Source: Fibrobacter succinogenes (GTDB lineage Bacteria; Fibrobacterota; Fibrobacteria; Fibrobacterales; Fibrobacteraceae). Taken from it: DNA of 64,000 nt. The stretch lies in assembly GCA_902756345.1 (NCBI GenBank), contig CACVQR010000005.1, forward strand, positions 62,001 to 126,000, read 5' to 3'. Of this stretch, positions 35,939 to 44,517 are shown in pieces; position 1 is the stretch's first letter; every line of letters starts with the position of its first letter. The translations under genes were made by a program, and so were the position numbers. The notes below the pieces were generated by a model. That model did not search any database and had not been told where the DNA came from. It saw only the letters and a program-made list of their open reading frames with translations.

Positions 35939-38265
35939 TGCCTATCGAGAAAGAAGTTTTCACGATTGCGATTGCGGGCAACCCGAACTGCGGAAAGACG
36001 GCGCTCTTTAACTCGCTTACCGGATCGAACCAGATTGTGGGCAACTGGCCGGGCGTGACTGTCGAAAAGAAGGAAGGTCAATTCAAGCTCGACAACCACA
36101 CGATTCGCGTGGTGGACTTGCCGGGTATTTACGCGCTGTTTGCAAACTCCGAAGACGAGCGTGCCGCTCTCGATTACTTGCTCAAGGGCGAAGCGGACCT
36201 GGTCGTGAACATTCTGGATGCGACGAACCTGGAACGCAACCTGTTCCTCACGAGCCAGCTGATGGAAAAGGGCGTGCCGATGGTCCTGGCGGTGAACATG
36301 ATGGACATTGCGGCGAGCCGCGGCATCCATGTGGACCTGCACAAGCTCGAAGAAATCCTCGGCGTGACGGCGATTGGCCTTACGGCGGTTTCGCCCAAGA
36401 GCTGCGAAGGATTCGTGAACGACTTGCACAAGCTGCTGCATAACAGCCGCGAATTGCCGCTCCCGAAGGCGGTCAAGCATTCCGAAGTCCTGGAAAAGCT
36501 GATTGAAGAAATTGCGGTGCCGCTCAAGCCCGTAGCCGACAAGCTTGGCGCAAGCCCGCGCTGGACGGCGGTGCAGTACCTGGAGCATAGCGGGCGAGTG
36601 CTGGAACTTGCCGACGAACTCGGTGTCGAAATCCCGCACGACAAGATTGAAGAAGACTTGGGCGAAGAGGTGGAATTTGCGCTGGCTGATTCCCGCTATT
36701 CCTACGCCCGCGACATTGCGAAGGCGGTCATCCGCGACAATACCAATACGAGCACGCGAACCGACAAACTCGATAAACTTTTCCTGAATCGCATTTTGGG
36801 AATTCCGCTTTTCCTCATTGCCATGTATCTGGTGTTCTGGTTTGCGGTGAAAGTCGGCAGCGCGTTTATCGATTTCTTCGACATCCTGTTCGGTGGCATT
36901 TTCGTGGACGGCATGACGGAACTCCTGACGAAGGTTGGCGCTCCGGGCGTTGTCGTGGCGCTGTTGGCGAACGGCATCGGTACGGGCATCCAGACTGTGT
37001 CGACGTTTATTCCGGTCATCTTCTTCATGTTCCTTTGCCTTTCGTTCCTCGAGGATTCCGGCTATATGTCGCGTGCGGCGTTTGTGGCGGATCGATTTAT
37101 GCGGTTCCTCGGGCTCCCGGGCAAGGCGTTCGTGCCGATGATTGTAGGCTTCGGCTGCTCGGTGCCGGCGCTCATGGGCACGCGTACGCTCGAAAACAAG
37201 CGTGAAAGGTTCCTTACTTTGTTCCTGGTGCCGTTCATGAGTTGTGGTGCGCGCCTCCCGGTGTATGCGCTATTTGGCGCGGCGTTCTTCGGCGAAAGTG
37301 CGGGGACGCTCGTGTTCGGGATTTACCTGACGGGCATCGTAATTGCGTTGATTTACGGCCTGCTCTTGCGCCATACGGTTTTCATGGGCAAGGAATCGAC
37401 GTTCATCATGGAGCTGCCGCCTTACCATTTGCCCAAGGTGCGCAACCTTTTCCGCCACGCATGGCTCCGCCTCAAGGAATTCGTTTTCCGTGCGGGCAAG
37501 GTCGTGCTCATTATGGTGACGGTGCTTGGCTTTATGGGCTCCGTCGGCACAGATGGAAGTTTCGGCAACGAAAACAACGAAAAGTCGGTGCTGAGCGCCG
37601 TGGGTACGGTGATTACGCCGGTGTTTGAACCCTTCGGTGTCGAACGCGATAACTGGCCCGCTTCGGTGGCTCTCTTTACGGGGCTTTTCGCGAAAGAAGC
37701 GATTGTCGGAACGCTCAATTCGCTGTATGCCATCGAGGGCACGGGTGATGCGGCTGAAAATTCTGCGACGGCTGGGGATGCCGACGCGACCCCGGAAGAA
37801 ACTGCCGCGGACGAGGGCTTTAGCCTGAAATCCACGGTGAAAGAAGCTCTCGTGAGTGTCCCGGCGAACCTGGTAGAAGTCTTTACCTCGATTGCAAACC
37901 CGCTGGGCGTCAAGGATGCCATCGATGAATCCGAAAGTGCCGGGAACGAAGGGGCGTACAAGACGATGCAGGCGCATTTCAACCTGGGGCGTTTCCAGGT
38001 GCTGGCCTACCTGCTGTTCATCTTGCTCTATGTGCCGTGCCTTGCGGCCATGGGAACCGCCTTCCGCGAACTCGGGCGCTTTTACGGAACACTTATGATG
38101 GTGCTTCAGACGGTTATCGGCTGGAGTCTCTCGGTGCTGTTCTTCCAGGTAACCTGCGGACATTCTACCGCATGGATTTTTACCTCGGTGGCGCTGCTTG
38201 CCGGTGTGGTCGTGAGCCTTATTTTGATCGGTCGCGACCAACGTAAGAAGAAAGTGTTCGAATAA
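35938..38265 (+). CDS. feoB: FeoB, ferrous iron transporter (copy 2)
   Basis: 775 residues. The G domain has GNPNCGKT (14-21), DLPGIY and NMMD; the gates are PMIVGFGCSVPALMGTR and PFMSCGARLPVYALF. The length is usual for the family. It keeps a modest acidic Ala/Glu-rich stretch (GTGDAAENSATAGDADATPE) at the place where copy 1 has its long insert. The gene ends the second dtxR-feoA-feoB operon; a structured repeat follows rather than a simple terminator. Confidence 0.93.
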   Translation: MPIEKEVFTIAIAGNPNCGKTALFNSLTGSNQIVGNWPGVTVEKKEGQFKLDNHTIRVVDLPGIYALFANSEDERAALDYLLKGEADLVVNILDATNLERNLFLTSQLMEKGVPMVLAVNMMDIAASRGIHVDLHKLEEILGVTAIGLTAVSPKSCEGFVNDLHKLLHNSRELPLPKAVKHSEVLEKLIEEIAVPLKPVADKLGASPRWTAVQYLEHSGRVLELADELGVEIPHDKIEEDLGEEVEFALADSRYSYARDIAKAVIRDNTNTSTRTDKLDKLFLNRILGIPLFLIAMYLVFWFAVKVGSAFIDFFDILFGGIFVDGMTELLTKVGAPGVVVALLANGIGTGIQTVSTFIPVIFFMFLCLSFLEDSGYMSRAAFVADRFMRFLGLPGKAFVPMIVGFGCSVPALMGTRTLENKRERFLTLFLVPFMSCGARLPVYALFGAAFFGESAGTLVFGIYLTGIVIALIYGLLLRHTVFMGKESTFIMELPPYHLPKVRNLFRHAWLRLKEFVFRAGKVVLIMVTVLGFMGSVGTDGSFGNENNEKSVLSAVGTVITPVFEPFGVERDNWPASVALFTGLFAKEAIVGTLNSLYAIEGTGDAAENSATAGDADATPEETAADEGFSLKSTVKEALVSVPANLVEVFTSIANPLGVKDAIDESESAGNEGAYKTMQAHFNLGRFQVLAYLLFILLYVPCLAAMGTAFRELGRFYGTLMMVLQTVIGWSLSVLFFQVTCGHSTAWIFTSVALLAGVVVSLILIGRDQRKKKVFE

Positions 38266-38270
38266 ATATT

Positions 38271-38396
38271 GGGGGTCTTAGGGGGTGGCCCCCTAGGCGA
38301 GAGGGTAACGGCAGACTTGCCCTAGGACGTTTGTGACGTGTATCAGTTGCTTTGATGATTTTGGGCAAGGCTGGAGTGAGGGAGAGGCTTCTCCCT
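38271..38396 (+). repeat. Structured intergenic repeat, copy 2
   Basis: Begins GGGGGTCTTAGGGGGTGG. The central stem is CTTGCCC (38316-38322) with GGGCAAG (38363-38369); the final hairpin is AGGGAGA, loop GGCT, TCTCCCT (38379-38396). Stem sequences differ from copy 1 but pairing is kept on both sides. Confidence 0.75.
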
Positions 38397-38403
38397 TTGT
38401 TTG

Positions 38404-38438
38404 TTACAAGAATTGTAAAACCAGTGTAATTCTTTACA
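38404..38438 (+). promoter_or_regulatory. Two palindromes upstream of the gltB promoter
   Basis: TTACAAGAATTGTAA (38404-38418) and TGTAATTCTTTACA (38425-38438) lie about 100-130 nt before the sigma-54 promoter, the usual place for binding sites of an enhancer-binding activator. Confidence 0.5.
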
Positions 38439-38534
38439 ATTTTTGAAATCGAAAATTTAGCCGAATTTTAGGATTCGGCTTTCGTTTTACATTTTTGACC
38501 GCTTTTTCAATAATTGACGGGTGTTTTGTCTGTT

Positions 38535-38550
38535 TGGCACGGATTTTGCA
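38535..38550 (+). promoter_or_regulatory. Sigma-54 promoter of gltB
   Basis: TGGCACGGATTTTGCA, a full match to the -24/-12 consensus, ending 37 nt before the gltB start codon. Confidence 0.85.
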
Positions 38551-38587
38551 GATACGGAGCGCAAAAAAGTAAAAACAAGGATTATTT

Positions 38588-41500
38588 ATGAACGCTCAAG
38601 CACTTTACGATCCGGCCAACGAACACGACGCCTGCGGTGTCGGCCTAGTTGCCAATATTAATAATGTGGCCTCGCACCAGATTGTGCTGCAGGGTATTAC
38701 GGTCTTGAAGAGACTCATGCACCGCGGTGCGGCTGGTGGCGACCCTGAAACGGGTGACGGCGCTGGCCTTTTGCTTTCTATGCCGCATAAGTTCTTCCGC
38801 AAGCTCTACCCGAGCCTTCCGGCCCGTTACGGCGTGGCAATGTACTTTGTGGAAAACACGCTTGCCGCCGACGCCCTGGATGCCGAAATCAAGCGCGTTG
38901 CCGAATCCGAAGGCGTCGATGTCATCCAGTTCCGCGAAGTTCCGGTGAACCCCGCTACCATCGGTCACACCGCTCGCGAAACCTTGCCGCATATTCGCCA
39001 GGTGTTCTTTGACGGCTCCAAGTTCAAGACCAACGAAGAATTCGATATCAAGCTTTATGTGGTGCGCCGCCTGGTCGAAAAGACCTGCAAGGGCGTGTAT
39101 GTTTGCAGCTGCAGCCGCAAGAGCATCGTTTACAAGGGCCTGTTGCTTGCAAGCCAGATCGAAGGCTTCTATAAGGACTTGAACGACCTCGATTTTGAAA
39201 GCCCCTTGGCTCTCGTGCACCAGCGTTATTCTACCAATACGTTCCCGACTTGGCCGTTGGCGCACCCGTTCCGTTACCTTGCTCATAACGGAGAAATCAA
39301 CACCCTGCGCGGTAACCTGAACAGCCTTCGCGCCCGCGAACCGCTCCTGAAGAGCGAAGTTATCGGTGACGATTTGCCAAAGCTCTTGCCGCTCATTATG
39401 CCGGGGCAGAGTGACTCTGCCAGCCTCGATAACATGTTTGAGCTTCTCGTCGCTGCGGGCCGTAGCCTCCCGCATGCGATGATGATGCTCTTGCCGCAGG
39501 CCTGGGGTCAAAAGCATTACCTCGGTCGCGACGTGCGTGGCTTCTTTGAATACGAATCCATGCTCATGGAACCGTGGGACGGTCCTGCCGCTGTCGCGTT
39601 CAGCGACGGTGTGAATGCCGGTGCAATCCTCGACCGCAACGGCCTTCGTCCGGCTCGTTACACCTTATGTAAAGACGGCCTCTTCGTGATGGCCTCTGAA
39701 ACGGGTGTACTCGACTTGGCCGACGACGAAGTCGAAGAAAAGGGCCGCCTCAAACCCGGTGAAATCATCTACCTCGACCTCGAAAATCACCACATCTTGA
39801 AGAACGCCGAAATGAAGGCTTACGTGGCCCGTAGCAAGCCGTACCGTCGCTGGGTCGCCGAAAACAAGATGAGCGTTCGTGGCCTCTTTAGCGAAATCAA
39901 TCCGGCCGACGTTCCTGACGATATTCTGGTGCAGCAGAAGCGCTTCGGTTACTCTGCCGAAGACCTCTCCATTATTTTGCAGCCTATGGCAAAGACTGGT
40001 GCAGAACCTATCGGCTCTATGGGTAACGATGCCGCTCTCGCCGTACTTTCGGACAAGCCGCAACCGCTGTTCAACTACTTCAAGCAGCTCTTTGCCCAGG
40101 TTACAAATCCGCCGATTGACCCGATTCGTGAAGAACTGGTGATGAGCCTTACGACTTACATCGGTAACCACGGCAATATCCTCGAAGAGACTCCGGAACA
40201 GGCGCACCTCATCAAGATTCCGCGCCCGATCGTGACCGAAGACGAAATCCGCCGCTTTGAAAATATCGGCGATAAGGCCTTCAAAGCCAAGGAACTCAAG
40301 ATGCAGTTCCCGCTCGGTGGTAATGGGGAAGTCTTGGAAGCCGCCTTGCAGAACCTCGCTGGCGATGCCGTGCGTGCCGTGAACGAGGGCTTTGATATCA
40401 TCGTGCTTACCGACAAGAACGTCGATTGGGGCTACGTGCCTATTCCGTCGCTGCTTGCTACGGCTAGCGTGAACCGCGCCCTTGTAGAAGCGGGAGTGCG
40501 TCCTGAAATCGGTCTGGTGGTGCAGTCCGGCGAAGTCCGCGAAGTCATGCACTTTGCCTTGTTGCTCGGTTTCGGTGCTACGGTCATCAACCCGTATTTG
40601 GCCTTCCAGAGCATTACCAACATGTGCCACAACGGTGACCTCGATGTAGACCCGGTCACTGCTGCCGCCAACTACGTGAAGGCTGTCGATAAGGGCCTGC
40701 TCAAGATTATGTCGAAGATGGGTATTTCTACCCTCCGTAGCTACCGCAGCGCTCAGATTTTTGAAGCGGTCGGCTTGAATCATGAACTTGTCCAAAAGTT
40801 CTTGCCGGGTACCGCAAGCCGTATCGAAGGTATCGGTCTCGAAGAAATCGCAGCCGAAGTGGGTGAACGCCAGAAGATTGCCTTTGCCGATGCAAGTAAG
40901 GTACTTCAGTCCGGTGGCCAGTACGCTTACCGCAAAGAAGGCGAAAAACACTTGTGGACTCCGCAGTCCTTGGCGGCATTCCGTCAGGCTGTGCAGGGCG
41001 GCGACTACGAAAAGTTCAAGGTTTACAGCAAGCTCATTAACGATCAGTCTGAACGTCAGGCAACGCTCCGCGGCCTCTTCAAGTTCAAGGAAGCGACTCC
41101 GATCGATATTTCCGAAGTCGAAAGCCGCGAATCCATTGTCAAGCACTTTGTGGCTGGCGCTATGAGTCTTGGCTCCTTGAGCCCTGAAGCTCATGAAACC
41201 ATCGCTATCGCCATGAACCGCATCGGTGCCATGAGTAACTGCGGCGAAGGTGGTGAAGACCCGGATCGCGATACTCCGGCTCCTAACGGTGATATCCGTA
41301 GCTCCGCTATCCGCCAGATTGCTTCGGGCCGCTTTGGTGTCACGATTGACTACCTGCGCCATGCAAAGGATTTGCAGATCAAGATGGCTCAGGGTGCAAA
41401 GCCCGGTGAAGGTGGCCAGCTGCCGGCTCACAAGGTGAACGACTTTGTGGCTCGCATCCGTCACAGTACGCCGAATGTGTCGCTGATTTCTCCTCCGCCG

Positions 41501-43006
41501 CACCACGATATTTACTCTATCGAAGACTTGGCCCAGCTCATTTACGACCTGCGTAACTCCAACCCGAAGGCCCGTGTTTCCGTGAAGCTCGTGTCCGAAG
41601 TGGGTGTGGGTACGGTTGCTGCCGGTGTTGCCAAGGCTCATGCCGACGTGGTGCTCATTTCTGGCCACGATGGCGGTACGGGTGCATCTCCGCTGACTTC
41701 TATCAAGCATGCCGGCCTTCCGTGGGAACTCGGTATTGCCGAAGCGGAACAGACCCTTGTGCTCAACGACTTGCGCGGTCGTATCAAGCTTCAGGTCGAT
41801 GGCCAGCTCAAGACGGGCCGCGACATTGTGGTGGCAGCCCTCCTTGGTGCCGAAGAATTTGGCTTTGCCACGAACTTGCTCGTTAGCCTTGGTTGCGTAA
41901 TGGACCGCAAGTGCCATACCAACCAGTGCCCCATGGGTATTGCTACGCAGGATGCCGACTTCCGTAAGCGCTTTGCTGGCAAGCCGGAATATGTGGAAAA
42001 CTTCCTCTTCTTTATCGCCGATGAAGTCCGTGAAATCCTCGCAAGCCTCGGTCTCCGCTCTCTCGAAGAAGCCTGTGGCCGCAGCGATTTGCTCGAAAAG
42101 GATTCCGCCATCGCCTTCTACAAAGCAAAGAACCTCGACTTCTCCAAGATTTTCGAAACCGTCAAGGGTGGCGTCAAGTCTTACGATAAGAACTACGTCA
42201 AGGAAGAACTGGTCAACTTCGACCGCCGCGAACTCTTGCCGTTTGTCAAGGAAACTCTCGAAAAGGGTACTCCTGTGGAACTCTGTACGGTGGTGCACAA
42301 CACCGACCGTACGGTGGGTACGGAACTTTCCGGCGAAGTGGACGAACACTTTGGCGTGAAGGGCCTTCCCGAAGATACCATCCGCATTCACCTTCAGGGT
42401 GTTGCGGGCCAGAGCTTCGGTGCTTTCCTTGCTCCGGGTGTCACGCTCGATTTGGAAGGCGAAGCGAACGACTTTATGGGCAAGGGCCTCTCGGGTGGTA
42501 AGATTGTCGTGCGCCCGCCGCACAACGCTACCTTCAAGGCCGAAGACAACGTCATTGCCGGTAACGTGATCGGTTACGGTGGTACGTCGGGTAAGGTGTT
42601 CATCAACGGTCTTGCTGGCGAACGCTTCGGTATCCGTAACTCCGGTATGCTCCTTGTCTCGGAAGGCGTGGGCGACCACGGCTGCGAATACATGACGGGT
42701 GGCCGCGTGGTGGTACTCGGTCGCGTGGGCGTGAACTTCGCCGCAGGTATGACAGGTGGCTTTGCTTACGTGTACGACGAAACGGGTCACTTCGACCTGA
42801 GTTGCAACGTGGGCTCCGTGGACCTTGAAAGCGTACTTGCCGGTACCGACAGCGAACGCGAACTCCTCGATTACATTGAACAGCACGTTCAGGCAACGGG
42901 TAGTGAAAAGGGTAAGCGCATCCTTGAAAACTGGAACAGCGAACGTCCCAAGTTCGTGAAAATCTTCCCGGTGGATTACAGAAACGCATTGGCAAAGAAG
43001 GGCTGA
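38588..43006 (+). CDS. gltB: Glutamate synthase, large subunit
   Basis: 1472 residues, the usual length for the bacterial alpha subunit. Cys16 in NEHDACGVG is the N-terminal nucleophile of the class-II glutaminase after removal of a 15-residue propeptide. The glutaminase domain is followed by the central domain and the FMN-binding synthase domain (KPGEGGQLPAHKV, SLISPPPHHDIYSIEDLAQL, SGHDGGTGASP), with the 3Fe-4S cysteines in CVMDRKCHTNQCPMGIA. The GxG-rich beta-helix closes the protein (GGTSGKVFINGLAGERFG). It makes two glutamates from glutamine and 2-oxoglutarate with the small subunit encoded next. Expression from a sigma-54 promoter fits nitrogen control. Confidence 0.97.
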   Translation: MNAQALYDPANEHDACGVGLVANINNVASHQIVLQGITVLKRLMHRGAAGGDPETGDGAGLLLSMPHKFFRKLYPSLPARYGVAMYFVENTLAADALDAEIKRVAESEGVDVIQFREVPVNPATIGHTARETLPHIRQVFFDGSKFKTNEEFDIKLYVVRRLVEKTCKGVYVCSCSRKSIVYKGLLLASQIEGFYKDLNDLDFESPLALVHQRYSTNTFPTWPLAHPFRYLAHNGEINTLRGNLNSLRAREPLLKSEVIGDDLPKLLPLIMPGQSDSASLDNMFELLVAAGRSLPHAMMMLLPQAWGQKHYLGRDVRGFFEYESMLMEPWDGPAAVAFSDGVNAGAILDRNGLRPARYTLCKDGLFVMASETGVLDLADDEVEEKGRLKPGEIIYLDLENHHILKNAEMKAYVARSKPYRRWVAENKMSVRGLFSEINPADVPDDILVQQKRFGYSAEDLSIILQPMAKTGAEPIGSMGNDAALAVLSDKPQPLFNYFKQLFAQVTNPPIDPIREELVMSLTTYIGNHGNILEETPEQAHLIKIPRPIVTEDEIRRFENIGDKAFKAKELKMQFPLGGNGEVLEAALQNLAGDAVRAVNEGFDIIVLTDKNVDWGYVPIPSLLATASVNRALVEAGVRPEIGLVVQSGEVREVMHFALLLGFGATVINPYLAFQSITNMCHNGDLDVDPVTAAANYVKAVDKGLLKIMSKMGISTLRSYRSAQIFEAVGLNHELVQKFLPGTASRIEGIGLEEIAAEVGERQKIAFADASKVLQSGGQYAYRKEGEKHLWTPQSLAAFRQAVQGGDYEKFKVYSKLINDQSERQATLRGLFKFKEATPIDISEVESRESIVKHFVAGAMSLGSLSPEAHETIAIAMNRIGAMSNCGEGGEDPDRDTPAPNGDIRSSAIRQIASGRFGVTIDYLRHAKDLQIKMAQGAKPGEGGQLPAHKVNDFVARIRHSTPNVSLISPPPHHDIYSIEDLAQLIYDLRNSNPKARVSVKLVSEVGVGTVAAGVAKAHADVVLISGHDGGTGASPLTSIKHAGLPWELGIAEAEQTLVLNDLRGRIKLQVDGQLKTGRDIVVAALLGAEEFGFATNLLVSLGCVMDRKCHTNQCPMGIATQDADFRKRFAGKPEYVENFLFFIADEVREILASLGLRSLEEACGRSDLLEKDSAIAFYKAKNLDFSKIFETVKGGVKSYDKNYVKEELVNFDRRELLPFVKETLEKGTPVELCTVVHNTDRTVGTELSGEVDEHFGVKGLPEDTIRIHLQGVAGQSFGAFLAPGVTLDLEGEANDFMGKGLSGGKIVVRPPHNATFKAEDNVIAGNVIGYGGTSGKVFINGLAGERFGIRNSGMLLVSEGVGDHGCEYMTGGRVVVLGRVGVNFAAGMTGGFAYVYDETGHFDLSCNVGSVDLESVLAGTDSERELLDYIEQHVQATGSEKGKRILENWNSERPKFVKIFPVDYRNALAKKG

Positions 43007-43009
43007 ATG

Positions 43010-43142
43010 AAAGTAGACAGTAAACGGTAGGCAGTAGACAGTGATAGTAAGGCGGCTTTGCCGCGATTATAAAACTTCCTACTTCCTACTTCAAACTTCT
43101 TACTAAACATTAAAATTTTAACTATAAAAGTTGAAGTCTTTT
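43010..43142. repeat. Intergenic repeat between gltB and gltD
   Basis: Contains imperfect repeats of the type TAGACAGTAAACGG / CAGTAGACAGT and then ACTTCCTACTTCC / CAAACTTCTTAC. The first type is also found, inverted, at 51105-51165. There is no gene in it. Confidence 0.6.
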
Positions 43143-44504
43143 ATGCAGCAAATTAACCGAATCGCAGATATTTACCGCCCTGTCGAAGAGCGAATCAAGG
43201 ACAACAACGAAGTCGAACGCCGCTTGACTTCACTGGAAATCGTACAGCAGGGTTCACGCTGCCACAGTTGTGGAATCCCGTTCTGTCACGGTGCGGGTTG
43301 CCCGCTGGGTAACCTGGTGCCCGAATTCAATGCGGCTGTCGCTGCAGGGAATGCCGAACGTGCCTACAACATCATCAGCAAGACAGCTTTCTTCCCCGAA
43401 TTTACGGGCCGCGTTTGCCCTGCGCTTTGCGAATCCGCTTGTACGGGCAATGTGCATAACGATCCGGTGATGGTTCGCCAGATTGAAAAGTATATCATCG
43501 AAACAGCTTTCGAAGAAGGCCGCGTCACGCTCCCTGCCGCCGAATGGAACGGCAAGACAGCCGCGGTTATCGGCTCGGGCCCTGCAGGGCTCTTTGCTGC
43601 CGAAGCGCTCCGCCGCAAGGGCTACGCCGTTACCGTTTACGAAAAGCGCGAAAAGGTGGGCGGTCTTTTACGCTATGGCATTCCGAACTGGAAACTCGAC
43701 AAGTCGGTTATCGATCGCCGTGTCAAGCTCCTCGAAGAAGCTGGCATCAAGTTTGTCTGCAGCACCGAAATCGGCAAGGACATTTCGGCGGAATACATCC
43801 ACAAGAATTTTGACGAAGTCTTCCTCGCTATCGGTACGCCGAACGCCCGCGACTTGAAAATTCCGGGCCGCGAAGCCGAAGGAATTTTCCTTGCCCTCGA
43901 TTTTCTGCACGGGGCCGAAATGCCGGGCGAAAGCAATCCCGAAAAGTATAGCGCGAAGGGCCGCAAGGTCCTGGTGATTGGCGGTGGCGATACGGGTAAC
44001 GACTGCGTGGGCAAGGCCATCCGTGAAGGTTGCGAAAGCGTGCTTCAGGTGGAATTCATGCCCAAACCGCCCGAGGAACGTTCCCCGTCCACTCCGTGGC
44101 CGGATTGGCCGTACATGCTGCGTACCAGCTACGCCCAGCACGAAGGTGGCGAACGCCGTTGGAACGTGTCTTCCAAGCAGTTTATCGTGAAAGATGGCCG
44201 CGTCGCCGGTGTCGAAGCTGTCCGCGTGGAATGGGAAATGTCCCCACAGGGCCGCCCGCTCAAACCCAACGAAGTCCCGAATTCTACCGAAGTCATCGAG
44301 ACGGACTTGGTAGTGCTCGCCATGGGCTTCACCGGGGTCCCGGCAGAAGGCATCGTGAACGATTTGGGCCTGCAACTCACGCCGCGTACCGCGATCATTC
44401 CGGACCCGGCTCGCCACATTTACGCAGTCGGTGACTGCGCAAATGGCGCGTCCCTTGTGGTCCGCGCCATGGCCGATGCTAAACGAGTTGTCGGTTCGCT
44501 TTAA
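43143..44504 (+). CDS. gltD: Glutamate synthase, small subunit
   Basis: 453 residues from the ATG at 43143; a TTG at 43131 in frame is an alternative. The N-terminal Fe-S segment has CHSCGIPFCHGAGCPLGN and CPALCESACTGN. The FAD site is AAVIGSGPAGLFAAEALRRKG, the NADPH site is VLVIGGGDTGNDCVG, and the C-terminal FAD motif is IYAVGDCANGASLVVRA. It passes electrons from NADPH to the large subunit. It lies 137 nt after gltB and is presumably read from the same promoter. Confidence 0.95.
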   Translation: MQQINRIADIYRPVEERIKDNNEVERRLTSLEIVQQGSRCHSCGIPFCHGAGCPLGNLVPEFNAAVAAGNAERAYNIISKTAFFPEFTGRVCPALCESACTGNVHNDPVMVRQIEKYIIETAFEEGRVTLPAAEWNGKTAAVIGSGPAGLFAAEALRRKGYAVTVYEKREKVGGLLRYGIPNWKLDKSVIDRRVKLLEEAGIKFVCSTEIGKDISAEYIHKNFDEVFLAIGTPNARDLKIPGREAEGIFLALDFLHGAEMPGESNPEKYSAKGRKVLVIGGGDTGNDCVGKAIREGCESVLQVEFMPKPPEERSPSTPWPDWPYMLRTSYAQHEGGERRWNVSSKQFIVKDGRVAGVEAVRVEWEMSPQGRPLKPNEVPNSTEVIETDLVVLAMGFTGVPAEGIVNDLGLQLTPRTAIIPDPARHIYAVGDCANGASLVVRAMADAKRVVGSL

Positions 44505-44517
44505 GAGATAAAGCGGA

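Noticed and set aside
39665-42886. 1073-codon open frame opposite gltB
   Set aside because: Shadow of a highly conserved glutamate synthase gene; no recognisable domain or ribosome site.
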